A stretch of 64,000 nt of DNA from CBDFLA01 sp965248915 (GTDB lineage Bacteria > Pseudomonadota > Alphaproteobacteria > M2410), in contig OZ252216.1 in the NCBI GenBank assembly GCA_965248915.1, positions 310,001 to 374,000 on the forward strand. Reading direction: 5' to 3'. Under the pieces are notes generated by a model. That model made no database searches, was not told the DNA's origin, and worked only from the letters and a program-made list of their open reading frames with translations. The translations under genes and the position numbers were made by a program. Shown here in pieces: positions 15,858 through 25,682 of the stretch (positions are counted from its first letter, which is position 1; every line of letters begins with the position of its first letter).

Positions 15858-16817
15858 ATGAAGGACTTTGCAGGGAAGCTTGCGGTAGTCACAGGCGGTG
15901 GCACTGGGATGGGGCGCGAACTCGCACGGCAGTTAGTAGCCGAGGGATGTGACGTCGCCATGTGTGACGTTTCTGCCGAGAACATGGCAAAGACGTTGGA
16001 GCTTTGCACCTCGGAGGCACCCCAAGGCATCAAAGTCTCAACCCATCTTTGTGATGTTTCCGAGGAAGATCAGGTCTTGAGGTTCCGCGATGAGGTCGAG
16101 GCTAAGCACCAACGAGGCTATGTCAATCTTCTTTTCAACAATGCGGGCATTGGTGGTGGCGGCAGTTTCATCAACGATACGCGCGAAGAATGGGAGAAGA
16201 CATTCGGTGTGTGTTGGTACGGTGTCTATTACAACTCGCGCGCCTTCATGGGCCTACTTGTCGCCAGTGATGAAGGTCACTTGGTCAACACCTCAAGCGT
16301 CAATGGGTTTTGGGCAAGCTTGGGTCCGATGATCCCGCACACGGCTTATTCGGCAGCGAAGTTTGCCGTCAAAGGGTTCTCGGAAGCGCTGGTCAATGAC
16401 TTCCGAAACAACGCACCGCACCTCAAAGTCTCCGTCGTCATGCCTGGTCACATTGGAACCGACATCGCCATCAATTCCGGAAAAGTCCTTGGTCAGCCAG
16501 ATCCGCTTGATATGACAGACGAGGAAGTTGATGCTCTACGGCCGCAACTGCGTCTGTTTGCCACGCGCATGGGCATTGATGTGGACACCCTGTCAAACGA
16601 CGATGTGAGAAACGCGCTCAAAATGCGCGGTGAAAGCTTTCGAGATAACGCTCCCATGACAGCCGCAGAGGCTGCAAGAGTGATCCTTGACGGTGTTAGA
16701 GAAGAGCGTTGGCGAATCCTAGTGGGTGATGATGCTCATGAACTTGATCGTCGCGTTCGCGAAGCACCCGAAGAGGCCTACGAGCCTGAATTTGGTGGCC
16801 TGTCAATCGACGTCTAG
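15858..16817 (+). CDS. SDR family NAD(P)-dependent oxidoreductase
   Basis: The ATG at 15858 follows GGAGGA and starts MKDFAGKLAVVTGGGTGMG, giving 319 residues; the in-frame ATG at 15816 lacks a ribosome-binding site. Motifs are TGGGTGMG (cofactor), NNAGIGG, a Ser in NTSSVNG and YSAAK (catalytic Tyr and Lys). This is a classical short-chain dehydrogenase/reductase, somewhat longer than usual owing to an extended C-terminal part (residues about 215-319). Substrate unknown. It lies between the spermidine-synthase-like gene and a convergent LOG-family gene. Confidence 0.88.
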   Translation: MKDFAGKLAVVTGGGTGMGRELARQLVAEGCDVAMCDVSAENMAKTLELCTSEAPQGIKVSTHLCDVSEEDQVLRFRDEVEAKHQRGYVNLLFNNAGIGGGGSFINDTREEWEKTFGVCWYGVYYNSRAFMGLLVASDEGHLVNTSSVNGFWASLGPMIPHTAYSAAKFAVKGFSEALVNDFRNNAPHLKVSVVMPGHIGTDIAINSGKVLGQPDPLDMTDEEVDALRPQLRLFATRMGIDVDTLSNDDVRNALKMRGESFRDNAPMTAAEAARVILDGVREERWRILVGDDAHELDRRVREAPEEAYEPEFGGLSIDV

Positions 16818-16845
16818 ACAGAACTAGTCGCGCAATCGCGGTGGA

Positions 16846-17712
16846 CTACATGTCGCGCGAGCCGACCTTTTCCACTTGCGCGGTTAGGCCAGCACCAGGG
16901 TGATCAACCGCCCATTCAGACAATTGAGCTTTGAGCCAATTAAAGGCGTCGTCGACGCTATCTGTAATGTGAAAGAGATTGAGATCTTCACGGTCAATGG
17001 TGCCAAATTCTGCCATGGGTTCGAACTCGACGATTTTGTTCCAGTACTCGCTGCCAAATAGAACGATCGGCAATTTGCGGCGTATCTTCTCCGTTTGAAC
17101 AAGCGTGAGCAGTTCCATGAACTCATCCAAAGTGCCAAAACCACCTGGCATCACGACGGCCGCCTTGGCGAGATAGGCAAGCCAGAACTTGCGCATAAAG
17201 AAATAGTGGAACTCAAATGCAAGGCCGTCAGAAATATACTCGTTGGGATATTGCTCAAAGGGCAAAGAGATATTCATGCCAATTGTACTGCCGCCCGCTT
17301 CTGAAGCCCCGCGATTGGCGGCTTCCATGATTCCGGGGCCCCCACCTGTGACCACAGAGAAGCGTTGACCCACACCACCTCGTTCGGCGCTAAGTTCTGC
17401 CGCCCATTTTGTCAGCTGATGTGAAAGCTCCCGCGCCGCCTCGTAGTAGACTGACATTTGAACGGCGCGTTCAGCACGCGTGATGTCATCTTTACTGGCA
17501 CCATTCTTGACGAGTTCATCCAAGGCCCGCTCTGCCGCTCCTTTTGACAAGGTACGGGCAGAGCCAAAGAAGACGATTGTGTCTTCAATCCCAGCATTGC
17601 TGAGGCTCGTTTGTGGTTCAAGATACTCAGCCATAATGCGCAGTACGCGGGCGTCGCGGCTGTTGACAAACTCATTGTTCTCGTAGGCCTTAGATGGCAT
17701 ATGGCGCGGCAT
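16846..17712 (-). CDS. LOG family protein (TIGR00730-type Rossmann fold)
   Basis: The 288-residue protein contains VVTGGGPGIMEAANRGA and MPGGFGTLDEFMELLTLVQT, the two diagnostic motifs of the LOG family (PGGxGTxxE). In characterised members the enzyme is a cytokinin riboside 5'-monophosphate phosphoribohydrolase or a related nucleotide hydrolase; older annotation as lysine decarboxylase is misleading. The N-terminal ~60 residues before the Rossmann fold are longer than in short LOG proteins and fit the bacterial type II subgroup. A further in-frame ATG lies at 17700. Confidence 0.85.
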   Translation of the reverse strand: MPRHMPSKAYENNEFVNSRDARVLRIMAEYLEPQTSLSNAGIEDTIVFFGSARTLSKGAAERALDELVKNGASKDDITRAERAVQMSVYYEAARELSHQLTKWAAELSAERGGVGQRFSVVTGGGPGIMEAANRGASEAGGSTIGMNISLPFEQYPNEYISDGLAFEFHYFFMRKFWLAYLAKAAVVMPGGFGTLDEFMELLTLVQTEKIRRKLPIVLFGSEYWNKIVEFEPMAEFGTIDREDLNLFHITDSVDDAFNWLKAQLSEWAVDHPGAGLTAQVEKVGSRDM

Positions 17713-17789
17713 CGTCTCGTGATCTCCCAGTATTAACCAACGTTGGCGATCAGTATATCCGGCAAGTCCTTAACAGCTCTTAACCAAAT

Positions 17790-18197
17790 CTACGCTGTCA
17801 CGGCAAGGCTCAAGAGACCCAGTAAGCAAACAATCTGGAAGAGCAAAAATGCGAACCGAATGCGCGGGTCCCAACCGAAGATGTGTACAATTGAGTGCGA
17901 CAGTCTGGCCAAAAAATAGGTGATCGAAAGAGTGTCGATCGCCGTCGACCCTACATCCCGCAAGGAGATAATGAGGACGACGCCGGCAAAGAGGGGCAAA
18001 TTCTCAATGCAATTAGAGTGAACGCGAAACAAGCGCCAAATGAGTTTGGTTTCGTCCGGGCGCCCAAAATCGCTCGTCGATCCTCCCTGTGACAAGTGAT
18101 GCACCCTCGCAGCAAGCAAAAGCAAGAGAACGAACAAGGTCCATGCAACAAAAGCAGCAAGGGTCCAAAGTGGTATGGTCATGGAGAGAGGGGGCAT
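17790..18197 (-). CDS. MAPEG family membrane protein
   Basis: The 135-residue product has four hydrophobic segments and, after the first, the MAPEG block RLFRVHSNCIENLPLFAGV (R/K-x-x-R-x-H-x-N-x-x-EN-x-P). Eukaryotic MAPEG proteins are glutathione-dependent transferases or leukotriene synthases; bacterial ones are poorly characterised. I keep the ATG at 18197 because AAGGAG lies ten bases upstream; the second ATG at 18182 has none. It may pair functionally with the GST at 19658-20269, but this is only proximity. Confidence 0.82.
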   Translation of the reverse strand: MPPLSMTIPLWTLAAFVAWTLFVLLLLLAARVHHLSQGGSTSDFGRPDETKLIWRLFRVHSNCIENLPLFAGVVLIISLRDVGSTAIDTLSITYFLARLSHSIVHIFGWDPRIRFAFLLFQIVCLLGLLSLAVTA

Positions 18198-18278
18198 GGC
18201 GATTAATCTCCTTAGAATCAGGGCGACTTTTTCATACTAGACTATGATCGTGACGACTGCTGCCACTGCATTGAGAAA

Positions 18279-18302
18279 GGGCCGGAGATTACTCTCCGAC
18301 CC
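18279..18302 (-). terminator. Hairpin after the thiolase gene
   Basis: CGGAGA-TTAC-TCTCCG (18283-18298) with a further GGG/CCC pairing across one mismatch lies about 40 bases past the thiolase stop on the minus strand. A short T-run (CCCTTT) follows in that direction, so it is a plausible terminator separating thiolase from MAPEG. Confidence 0.5.
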
Positions 18303-18343
18303 CAGATAGATGCGTGTCCCAACACTGGTGAGTGTCAATGCGA

Positions 18344-19525
18344 CTAGTGTTCGATCTCAAACAGACCGGCAGCCCCCATGCCACCACCGATGCACATGGT
18401 CACAACGCCGTATTTGGCTTTGCGTCGACGCCCTTCAATGAGGATATGACCTGTTGTTCGCGACCCCGTCATGCCGAAGGGATGTCCAATCGAAATCGAA
18501 CCGCCATTGACGTTGAGATTTTCTTGCGGAATGCCAAGAGTGTCGCGGCTGTAAAGGACCTGTGAAGCAAAGGCTTCATTGAGTTCCCACAAATCAATAT
18601 CGTCCATTTTGAGCCCATTTGCTTTGAGGAGCTTCGGAACCGCGTAAACTGGGCCGATACCCATCTCGTCAGGCTCACAACCACCAACCGCGAATCCACG
18701 GAAGGTACCCAGAATATCAAGGCCGCGCTTTTCTGCTTCCTTGCGTTCCATGATCACTTGCGCGGAAGAACCATCCGACAACTGTGACGCATTTCCCGCG
18801 GTGATCCACTTATCTTCGCCCATGACAGGTTGCAATCCAGCGAGCCCTTCAAGGGTTGTGCCTGGTCGATTGCAATCATCTTTGTCGGCAACAACTTCAT
18901 GCTCAGATGTTTCACCGGTCTCTTTGTTTTTCATGATCATCGTAGCCTTCATCGGCACGATCTCATCATCGAAGTATCCGGCCTGTTGTGCGGCATGTGT
19001 TCTTTGTTGGCTCGACAAGGAATACTCATCTTGCGCTTCGCGAGAAATGTTGTAGCGCTCCGCGACAATGTCGGCCGTCTTGATCATTGGGTACCAAAGT
19101 CCAGGATAGGCTTCAAAGAGATCAGGTTCGACGGTCTCTTTTGGATTGCTCGTCGCAGGCAATGAAATCGACTCAACGCCGCCGGCAACCATAACATCGA
19201 CGCCCTCTGCGATGACCCGTCCAGACGCCATGGCGATGGCCTGCAGACCAGAAGAGCAAAAGCGATTGATCGTGGTACCTGATGTCGTCACCGGACAGCC
19301 TGCGGACAAAGCCGAAGTACGGGCGACATTCATGCCGGTCGTACCGGCACATGCAGCATTTCCTAAGATTACATCATCGACTTCGGCAGGATCAATTTTG
19401 GCGCGGTCGACGGCATTCTTGATCGAGTGTGCAGCAAGCTTGATGCCATGGGTGTTGTTGAAAGCCCCACGTCCGGCCTTGGTCAGTGGCGTACGCGCGG
19501 TTGATACAATGACGGCTTCTCTCAT
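18344..19525 (-). CDS. Acetyl-CoA C-acyltransferase (thiolase)
   Basis: The 393-residue enzyme has the thiolase acyl-binding Cys in NRFCSSGLQAIAMA (about residue 90), the GGSISIGHPFGMTGSR His motif and the C-terminal CIGGGMGAAGLFE with the second catalytic Cys. Length and motifs are those of the degradative acetyl-CoA acyltransferase or acetoacetyl-CoA thiolase group, which cleave or condense acyl-CoAs. A ribosome-binding site (GGGAAG) precedes the ATG. With the acyl-CoA synthetase at 47101 it fits fatty-acid or ketone catabolism, though the two are not in one operon. Confidence 0.92.
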   Translation of the reverse strand: MREAVIVSTARTPLTKAGRGAFNNTHGIKLAAHSIKNAVDRAKIDPAEVDDVILGNAACAGTTGMNVARTSALSAGCPVTTSGTTINRFCSSGLQAIAMASGRVIAEGVDVMVAGGVESISLPATSNPKETVEPDLFEAYPGLWYPMIKTADIVAERYNISREAQDEYSLSSQQRTHAAQQAGYFDDEIVPMKATMIMKNKETGETSEHEVVADKDDCNRPGTTLEGLAGLQPVMGEDKWITAGNASQLSDGSSAQVIMERKEAEKRGLDILGTFRGFAVGGCEPDEMGIGPVYAVPKLLKANGLKMDDIDLWELNEAFASQVLYSRDTLGIPQENLNVNGGSISIGHPFGMTGSRTTGHILIEGRRRKAKYGVVTMCIGGGMGAAGLFEIEH

Positions 19526-19657
19526 GTTTCTTCCCTCGTTGTTCGTGTTTTGTTTGTTGGTTTTGGGAGCGCTGAAAGCGATGAGAGACTATCTCGTGCC
19601 TTTGGTCAACGCCAGGATTGTTTCAATTATTGCCATACGTAAACCGGAACCGCGGGG

Positions 19658-20269
19658 CTATAGAGCTATGCCCATCACTTTTTGCAGCGCGGGCCGTTCA
19701 GCCAGCCGGCCGAGATAGGCGCTTGTTTCAGGATAGGTGTCATCCACCACCCCCAGATCCATCGCCGCCAACAGAGTAAAGCCCATCATGATGTCAGCGG
19801 CGGTAAAGTCATCGCCTGCAAGGTAGGTGTGATCTTTCAGATGGTTCTCCAAGAACTCAAATCCACTTCCTGCACGCCCCATCGTGTCCGAGATGAGGTT
19901 CTCATGCTCATTGCCATCCTCTCGGTATCTCGAAAGCCATATGAGAATTCCAAGAGGTGGAAAAGCGGTACTTTCCGCATAGTGAAACCATTGCAGATAG
20001 GCTGCCCGCGCCGGCGTGCCAATGGGGGGTTGCAATCGTCCATCACCGTATTTTTCAAGAAGATACTCAAGTATCGCGCCGGATTCACACATGGTGATCT
20101 CGCCGTCAACCAGAGTCGGGTATTTTCCAAGCGGTGTTGATTGACCAAAGAACCTCTTCGCGGGGGGCACAAACTCACCTTCTACGAGCTCATATTCGAG
20201 CCTCAGCTCTTCCAAAAGCCACAAGACGCGTGCTGCCCGAGTGCGCGGAGCGAAGTAGAGTTTGATCAT
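19658..20269 (-). CDS. Glutathione S-transferase family protein
   Basis: From the ATG at 20269 the 203-residue product begins MIKLYFAPRTRAARVLWLLE, a thioredoxin-fold GST N-terminus, followed by the P-x-L/V strand (GKYPTLVDGEITMCESGAIL; Glu-Ser binds the gamma-glutamyl part of glutathione). The helical C-terminal domain includes FTAADIMMGFTLLAA, the N-capping box. A second ATG at 20275 is nearly as likely. Probable cytosolic detoxification enzyme; substrate unknown. Confidence 0.85.
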   Translation of the reverse strand: MIKLYFAPRTRAARVLWLLEELRLEYELVEGEFVPPAKRFFGQSTPLGKYPTLVDGEITMCESGAILEYLLEKYGDGRLQPPIGTPARAAYLQWFHYAESTAFPPLGILIWLSRYREDGNEHENLISDTMGRAGSGFEFLENHLKDHTYLAGDDFTAADIMMGFTLLAAMDLGVVDDTYPETSAYLGRLAERPALQKVMGIAL

Positions 20270-20376
20270 CACCATTCCATTTAAATTGAGCGAACTTGGG
20301 CACAATAAGTCTGCACAGACGAGGGGGTCAATTGATGACGGTCACGATTGAGGCGATCCCGACCGCATTGACCCAG

Positions 20377-21849
20377 CTAGTGTGTTCGAGCGTCGAGCAT
20401 CTTCTTCAAACGGCGGTTCTTGTAGGTCCAGCCGCGCCAATCACTTTGCTTTTCGTCGACTTGCATTTCCAGTGCGGAGAGCGCGTTTCGCAGTCGAACT
20501 CGCGTGGGGTAGTTCAGTTTGTTAGTCTCAAGCCAAATCAGCGCTGGTATGGCGGGGGTTCCTAGACTTTCGATATATGAAATATCCAAGTTTACGCCAT
20601 GGCCCCGAACTGGCTTCGAGTGGCGAACGTTGTAGTGAGCAACATAGGCCGACATGTCGAGCCCCGCGCAGAAGTAGAGAACGACGATGACAGAGAGAAG
20701 GTTTCCGTTGATCAGCCAGGCTACGGATTTGTCCTTTAGTGTTTTGACGAAGAGGAAAAGAACTCCGAGAGCCACCAGCCCCATCCAAACCAGAGCAGAC
20801 AAGCGTAAAAGGGTTAGTGCATATACATCGACATAGGAAAGTGTCCTATTGACTGATGAAAAAACAAGGAACACATTTTGGCCTAACCAGATCAGTGTTA
20901 GAAGGGTTGCCACTTGCTGAAGTTTTGGCGATTGGGCACGACTATGCGAGGCGAGAAGAACAAAGACTGCGGCCAGTAAAGCCGTCACGATGAGTGGATA
21001 TGCCCCTCTGTGCGCATATTCAGCATAGGTCATATTGGATGGCAGTGTGATACCACTCCACAGATACGTGATGTCTGAGATGTTCTGAACGGCAAAAAGC
21101 ACATTGAAAACCACCAGGGACAGAATCAAGGACGGACCGCTGAATAGACCTGTTAGGTTGCTGTCCGACCGGTCCATTCCTTCGGAGGGTGTCCTCGACA
21201 TCACCATTTTCATGCGCGGGCGTACCAGACCTAGAAGCAATGCGATGCACACCAGAAAGAACAAAACCCTTCTCATCGAAAATGCCGTAGCCAGAAAATT
21301 GAAATCAAATTGGGAGAGAGCTTGTTCAATAAAGGGATTGGCGCTTCGAAAGAGCAGTACGAACAAGACAAGGAATGCAAGCGGCAAGGCCATCAGGCGC
21401 AGGGTGGGAAAGGAAACCGCAGGCTTCTGCATATGTCCTGCACGGATGAAGGCCCGGCTGGCCGGAAATATGGCAAAGGGTCCAACTGACCCGTGAAGCA
21501 GTGTTCGCTTCGTCCGTTCGAGAAGGCTTTGGTCTGATCGACGTTGGCCGTTGATGGCGAGCGCACAGACACCTAACCAAAGTAACAATCCGCTCAGGAT
21601 GGAAGGTTGATCCCAAAGCGAAAGGCAAAGACCCAAGCATAGGCCGATCAACGCGTAGCTGAACTGGCCGAGGGGTCGCGTGAGACACACCGCGCCGATA
21701 CCCATGATACCGAATGCACCTGCCGTCCAGCCAATGGGTGCTTCAAAAAAGAAAACATTGGCGATCAGTGAAAGTGCAACGACAATTAGAAATTTGTAAG
21801 AAAATTTGTGACGCAATGGTCGTCGCTGATAGTGAATTGGGTCTTCCAT
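20377..21849 (-). CDS. DUF4153 (DUF4173-type) integral membrane protein
   Basis: The roughly 490-residue product has about a dozen hydrophobic helices and the family block YLWSGITLPSNMTYAEYAHR followed by GAYPLIVTALLAA. A soluble C-terminal part contains DISYIESLGTPAIPAL. The function of the family is unknown. I prefer the ATG at 21849 with GGGG upstream; the frame also has an ATG at 21864. It lies between the amidase and GST genes on the same strand, with short gaps that would allow co-transcription. Confidence 0.75.
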   Translation of the reverse strand: MEDPIHYQRRPLRHKFSYKFLIVVALSLIANVFFFEAPIGWTAGAFGIMGIGAVCLTRPLGQFSYALIGLCLGLCLSLWDQPSILSGLLLWLGVCALAINGQRRSDQSLLERTKRTLLHGSVGPFAIFPASRAFIRAGHMQKPAVSFPTLRLMALPLAFLVLFVLLFRSANPFIEQALSQFDFNFLATAFSMRRVLFFLVCIALLLGLVRPRMKMVMSRTPSEGMDRSDSNLTGLFSGPSLILSLVVFNVLFAVQNISDITYLWSGITLPSNMTYAEYAHRGAYPLIVTALLAAVFVLLASHSRAQSPKLQQVATLLTLIWLGQNVFLVFSSVNRTLSYVDVYALTLLRLSALVWMGLVALGVLFLFVKTLKDKSVAWLINGNLLSVIVVLYFCAGLDMSAYVAHYNVRHSKPVRGHGVNLDISYIESLGTPAIPALIWLETNKLNYPTRVRLRNALSALEMQVDEKQSDWRGWTYKNRRLKKMLDARTH

Positions 21850-21956
21850 GGCAATACCCCGCATTATGATTGCGGGCCATTTCGCACGTCAATGTGCAAT
21901 TGCCATGGTCTACCAGAGGCGAGCAATGGTCATTTTGTGAGCATTGTGTGACGGCC

Positions 21957-23447
21957 TCAAACACTCATGATCGAGTGAGGCGCCCATTTTTCAGCCCAAG
22001 GACGGGCCGTTTCAAGTTCATAAGCCAGCGCATAGAGCAGGCCTTCTTGGCCGAGATTTGCAACAAATTGACTGCCAATCGGCAGGCTGTCCGCGTTCCA
22101 ACTTAGAGGAACAGACATAGCCGGCATGCCCGTAGCGTTATGTAGGGGAGTATAGGAAACGTAGTTGATAACGCGGTCATACAAAGTGTCGAAGGCTACA
22201 TTTGGACCCTGTTCGCCAAGCTTTGGTGGTGCGCTCTTCAGGACCGGTGTCAGCCAAACATCGAAACCCGACATGAACGTAGTCATTTCTTGAGTGACCG
22301 CCTGGAAGTGTTGGATCGCATCGCTAAGGGCTTCTGCTGGTTTTGCATTGAAGAAATCGGCGAGACCCAGCGTCCAGGATTCCAAGAGGTCTGTGGCTTC
22401 CGCTGGTTGCCCGGTCTGTTGTTCGACAAGTGCTTTCAACTGCGCAGGTCCAGAAGCCCAAACCGTCAAAAAGTGATCTATGAAGAGTTGACCATCGACC
22501 GGCGTGGCCACATAAATGACCTCATGGCCCAAGTCTATACAGAGCTGCGCGGTTTCCTCAATTGCTGTCATTACATCTGCATCTGGTTCGTCACTGAGAT
22601 AATTCTTCGTGCCAAAGGCAATCTTCAGGCGCTTCGTTGAGGGCTCTTGCACATAGCCAGTGGGGGTGAACACAGCATTGGTGCCACGATCTTCAGTGAT
22701 GGAATGCACAAAAGCGCTGTCGCGAACGGATCGACTTACACAATGACGAACCCCAATGTCTGCTGGCATGGGGACTTGAGTCGATTGCATCATGCGCCCA
22801 CGGCTAGGTTTCATACCAAACACGCCGCAACACGATGCGGGGATCCGAATAGAGCCGCCCCCATCGCTCGCTTGAGCGAAAGGCAACATTCCTGATGCGA
22901 CCATCGCTGCAGCGCCGCCGCTTGAACCGCCGGTGCTGTGATCAAGCGACCAAGGATTGTGACAAGCGCCCAGCGCGATCGGTTCTGTTGTTGCCAGCAG
23001 GCCAAATTCAGGGGTGTTTGTTTTGCCAACAATGTTAAGACCTGATGCTTCCAACGCTTGTACAAAAGGCGAGGTCCAATCCGAGATATTGTTGAGGAAG
23101 AGCTTAGACCCATTCGTGTGTCTCACCCCTTCGTAGTCCATCAGATCTTTCAGAGCATAAGGCACACCACCTAGAGGTCCGCTTAGTTCTTGTGCTGCTC
23201 TTTCTAGGGCCTGATCAAAGGTCTTTGTGACAACGGCATTGACCTGTCCGTTCATTTTTCCGACACGGGCAATCGCCGCCTCAGTGGCTTCTAGGCTTGT
23301 GAATTCTCGAGAGCGAATGGCCCCAGCCACTCCAAGTCCATCAAGCCTGCCGAGGACATCATTTCCCGCCGATTGAGCCTCAAATTTGTTGCATCCAGCC
23401 AATGCAACGGCTGCAGTTGTTGACAATAGAAATTGCCGACGATCCAT
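21957..23447 (-). CDS. Amidase, signature family, with Tat/lipoprotein signal
   Basis: The 496-residue enzyme starts MDRRQFLLSTTAAVALAGC, which combines a twin-arginine-like motif with a lipobox (LAGC), so it is probably a folded-exported lipoprotein. The amidase signature is complete: Lys in YALKDLMD, then the Gly/Ser-rich STGGSSGGAAAMVASG with the cis-Ser, and the nucleophilic Ser in SDGGGSIRIPASCCG. Such enzymes hydrolyse amides by a Ser-cisSer-Lys triad; a periplasmic location suggests peptide or amide scavenging. Confidence 0.88.
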   Translation of the reverse strand: MDRRQFLLSTTAAVALAGCNKFEAQSAGNDVLGRLDGLGVAGAIRSREFTSLEATEAAIARVGKMNGQVNAVVTKTFDQALERAAQELSGPLGGVPYALKDLMDYEGVRHTNGSKLFLNNISDWTSPFVQALEASGLNIVGKTNTPEFGLLATTEPIALGACHNPWSLDHSTGGSSGGAAAMVASGMLPFAQASDGGGSIRIPASCCGVFGMKPSRGRMMQSTQVPMPADIGVRHCVSRSVRDSAFVHSITEDRGTNAVFTPTGYVQEPSTKRLKIAFGTKNYLSDEPDADVMTAIEETAQLCIDLGHEVIYVATPVDGQLFIDHFLTVWASGPAQLKALVEQQTGQPAEATDLLESWTLGLADFFNAKPAEALSDAIQHFQAVTQEMTTFMSGFDVWLTPVLKSAPPKLGEQGPNVAFDTLYDRVINYVSYTPLHNATGMPAMSVPLSWNADSLPIGSQFVANLGQEGLLYALAYELETARPWAEKWAPHSIMSV

Positions 23448-23484
23448 GTGATGTTCCTAACCTAAAAACGCGATCCGTTTCAGG

Positions 23485-24363
23485 TCACTCGATCGGAACT
23501 GCCACGACGTTGTAAATGTACGTTGGGTCTGCTTGCCCAAAGAAGACCTTCCCAGATGGTTCAATGTCCATTTTGTTCTGCAGGACATCGTTGCACCCAG
23601 TGAACTTACAAGGTCTGATCTCATTTAGGAAGTGTATACACTCCATCGGGTCCACACCGCATCGTTCAGTGACCTCAGGATGGGCTTCAAATTGAACAAC
23701 AAAAGTTGGGACCGACCGCAAGAGGTCTTCAGCTCCATGGAGGACGTCGAGTTCCAACCCCTCGACATCAACCTTCATAGCAATTGGTCGATCTCTTTCA
23801 GTAATGAGCTCGTCCAATGCAATCAAAGGAATCTCACCATCTTCGTCATTTGGATCAATGAAAAAAGCGTGCGGGTGTGCATCAGGGTCGGGTGGAACCA
23901 ATGACCCGCGCCCACTCTCTTTTGCAGCGCCACCTGGGTAGCAAACTGTGGGTTTTGGAATAAAGTCGAGATTGCGTTTTAGGATTGGAAATGAAGACTG
24001 GTTGGGTTCAATAGCGTAGATTTTCTCGACATTGTTCGTGCGTAACAAAACCAAACGACTAAACGCGCCTACGTCAGCACCGCAATCGACGACGATCACA
24101 GGCTCGTCCATAATGGCGATTGCGTTTGAGAATTCGGCAATTGCATTCTCTTCGTATTGTTCGAAAATCTCAGGAACGAACAATTGTGGCCATCCGGCTG
24201 GCACCCATATTCGACCTTCATCTTGAAGGGGGTAGGAGAAGGCATGGCGGGCATATTTCGACATAATCAATTGCCTATAAAGCGACCAACTGCCTGGCAC
24301 GTCTTTTGACATCAGCCAAGAGGCGACCCAAAAATCAAATGGTATTGTCGATTGAAAATTCAT
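23485..24363 (-). CDS. FkbM family SAM-dependent methyltransferase
   Basis: From the ATG at 24363 (GAGAGA seven bases upstream) the product has 292 residues; the frame start at 24435 lacks support. Motif I is VVDCGADVGAFSRLVLL, followed by YAIEPNQSSFPILKRNL. The FkbM hallmark MKVDVEGLELDVLHGAEDLL is present. FkbM proteins O-methylate small molecules, sugars or lipids. It is isolated from the polysaccharide locus at 48.8-59 kb, so its substrate is open. Confidence 0.82.
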   Translation of the reverse strand: MNFQSTIPFDFWVASWLMSKDVPGSWSLYRQLIMSKYARHAFSYPLQDEGRIWVPAGWPQLFVPEIFEQYEENAIAEFSNAIAIMDEPVIVVDCGADVGAFSRLVLLRTNNVEKIYAIEPNQSSFPILKRNLDFIPKPTVCYPGGAAKESGRGSLVPPDPDAHPHAFFIDPNDEDGEIPLIALDELITERDRPIAMKVDVEGLELDVLHGAEDLLRSVPTFVVQFEAHPEVTERCGVDPMECIHFLNEIRPCKFTGCNDVLQNKMDIEPSGKVFFGQADPTYIYNVVAVPIE

Positions 24364-24531
24364 ACTGGTCTCTCGAGCATTTCCGCACGCATAGTCGACT
24401 CTCGAAGAATGTCGCACAAGACAATTATCAGACATTGGTTACCAATCGCATGACTTTCACGGACAATTGAACTGTGCCACACTTTGATCTGGCAGTACTT
24501 GAAGCAAAATTTGATTATGGGTGAGGTTATT

Positions 24532-24936
24532 ATGGTAAAAAAGACAGGTGGGTGTTTGTGCGGGGCGATCAAATACGAATTGAGCGGTGAAGCTCAGATG
24601 GTTGGAATCTGCCACTGCAAAAATTGCCAACGCCAGGCGGGGTCATCCTTTTCCGTGATTGCCGGATATCCGTCCGAGGCAATAGTGTTGAGCGGCGACG
24701 AATTATCCGTCTATGAGGACGAGGGTGAAAGTGGCAATAAGGTACGTCGCAAATTCTGTGGTAAATGCGGGTCGCCAATTCTCTCTGAGATTGAAGGGCA
24801 ACCAGCCACTGTTTTCTTAAAGGCAGGAACTCTGGATGAGACATCAGATCTAGTGCCGCAGTTTCATCTTTGGTGTGATAGTGCGCAAGAGTGGTTTCAA
24901 ATTCCAGAAGGCGTGCCCGCAATGCCCAAGCAATAG
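24532..24936 (+). CDS. GFA family (glutathione-dependent formaldehyde-activating-like) protein
   Basis: From the ATG at 24532 (GAGGT five bases upstream) the product has 134 residues. The zinc-binding cysteines are all present: CLCG near the N-terminus, CHCKNCQRQAG and FCGKCGSP. This is the Gfa/CENP-V fold. The original enzyme adds glutathione to formaldehyde, but most members lack tested activity. It is followed 68 bases later by a VOC protein gene, probably in one transcript. Confidence 0.85.
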   Translation: MVKKTGGCLCGAIKYELSGEAQMVGICHCKNCQRQAGSSFSVIAGYPSEAIVLSGDELSVYEDEGESGNKVRRKFCGKCGSPILSEIEGQPATVFLKAGTLDETSDLVPQFHLWCDSAQEWFQIPEGVPAMPKQ

Positions 24937-25004
24937 ATAAGAGTTCGCGCAATTTGCGAAAACTGAATGACGGCACACATGCAAACTCGAAAGGAAGTAT
25001 CAGT

Positions 25005-25388
25005 ATGATTGGATACATAACACTGGGAACCAATGACATTGGTAAGGCGACCGCTTTTTATGACACGTTGCTTGCTGAAATTGGCGCCGGAAGGTTCATG
25101 GAATCGGAAACATTTGTCGCTTGGTCAACCAGTCCAGACGTACCGGGTTTTTCTGTGACCAAGCCGTTCAATGGAGAAGCGGCGACCATTGGCAATGGGG
25201 TCATGGTTGCACTAACGGTGGACGCACCCGAGAAAGTCGACAAGCTGCATGCGAAGGCTCTTGAACTCGGCGGAACAGACGAAGGCGCACCCGGTCCACG
25301 AGGCGACAGCGATTTTTATGCCGGATATTTCAGGGATCTCGACGGCAACAAGCTGAACGCTTTCTGTTTTACAGCCAAAGGCGACTGA
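25005..25388 (+). CDS. VOC family protein (glyoxalase/bleomycin-resistance fold)
   Basis: From the ATG at 25005 (AAAGGAAG upstream) the 127-residue product starts MIGYITLGTNDIGKATAFYD and ends with FRDLDGNKLNAFCF, the two beta-alpha-beta-beta-beta modules of the vicinal oxygen chelate fold. These proteins bind a metal and act on small molecules in glyoxalase, dioxygenase or sequestration roles. The usual first-module metal His is replaced (YITLG), so catalysis is uncertain. Confidence 0.82.
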   Translation: MIGYITLGTNDIGKATAFYDTLLAEIGAGRFMESETFVAWSTSPDVPGFSVTKPFNGEAATIGNGVMVALTVDAPEKVDKLHAKALELGGTDEGAPGPRGDSDFYAGYFRDLDGNKLNAFCFTAKGD

Positions 25389-25682
25389 TCCATCAGCAAT
25401 CGGAATTTGGAAGTACGTGAGGCCTCTCGACGCCGCCAAGGCTGTGTTTAGTGTTGCAGCGGCGCACCAATCCATCGGCAACACATCGAGACTCCGCGAG
25501 TTTGTGGGATTCCCGTTGTGTTGGTCCAATCAAAGATCCATGTTAACCTTTAGCCATCCTAAGGTTCGAAACGAGCAATTGTTGGTTTCGAAGTGGATGC
25601 GCATTCAGTCGACTGGGGAGTTGGCTGATTTTGACACTCAGTGTCAAGATGATGTGGGTTGGGTCTAACGAGGTGGGTAGAA

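Noticed and set aside
25417..25668. 83-codon plus-strand frame between the VOC and Kazal genes
   Set aside because: Weak start, no ribosome-binding site, no recognisable domain; probably chance.
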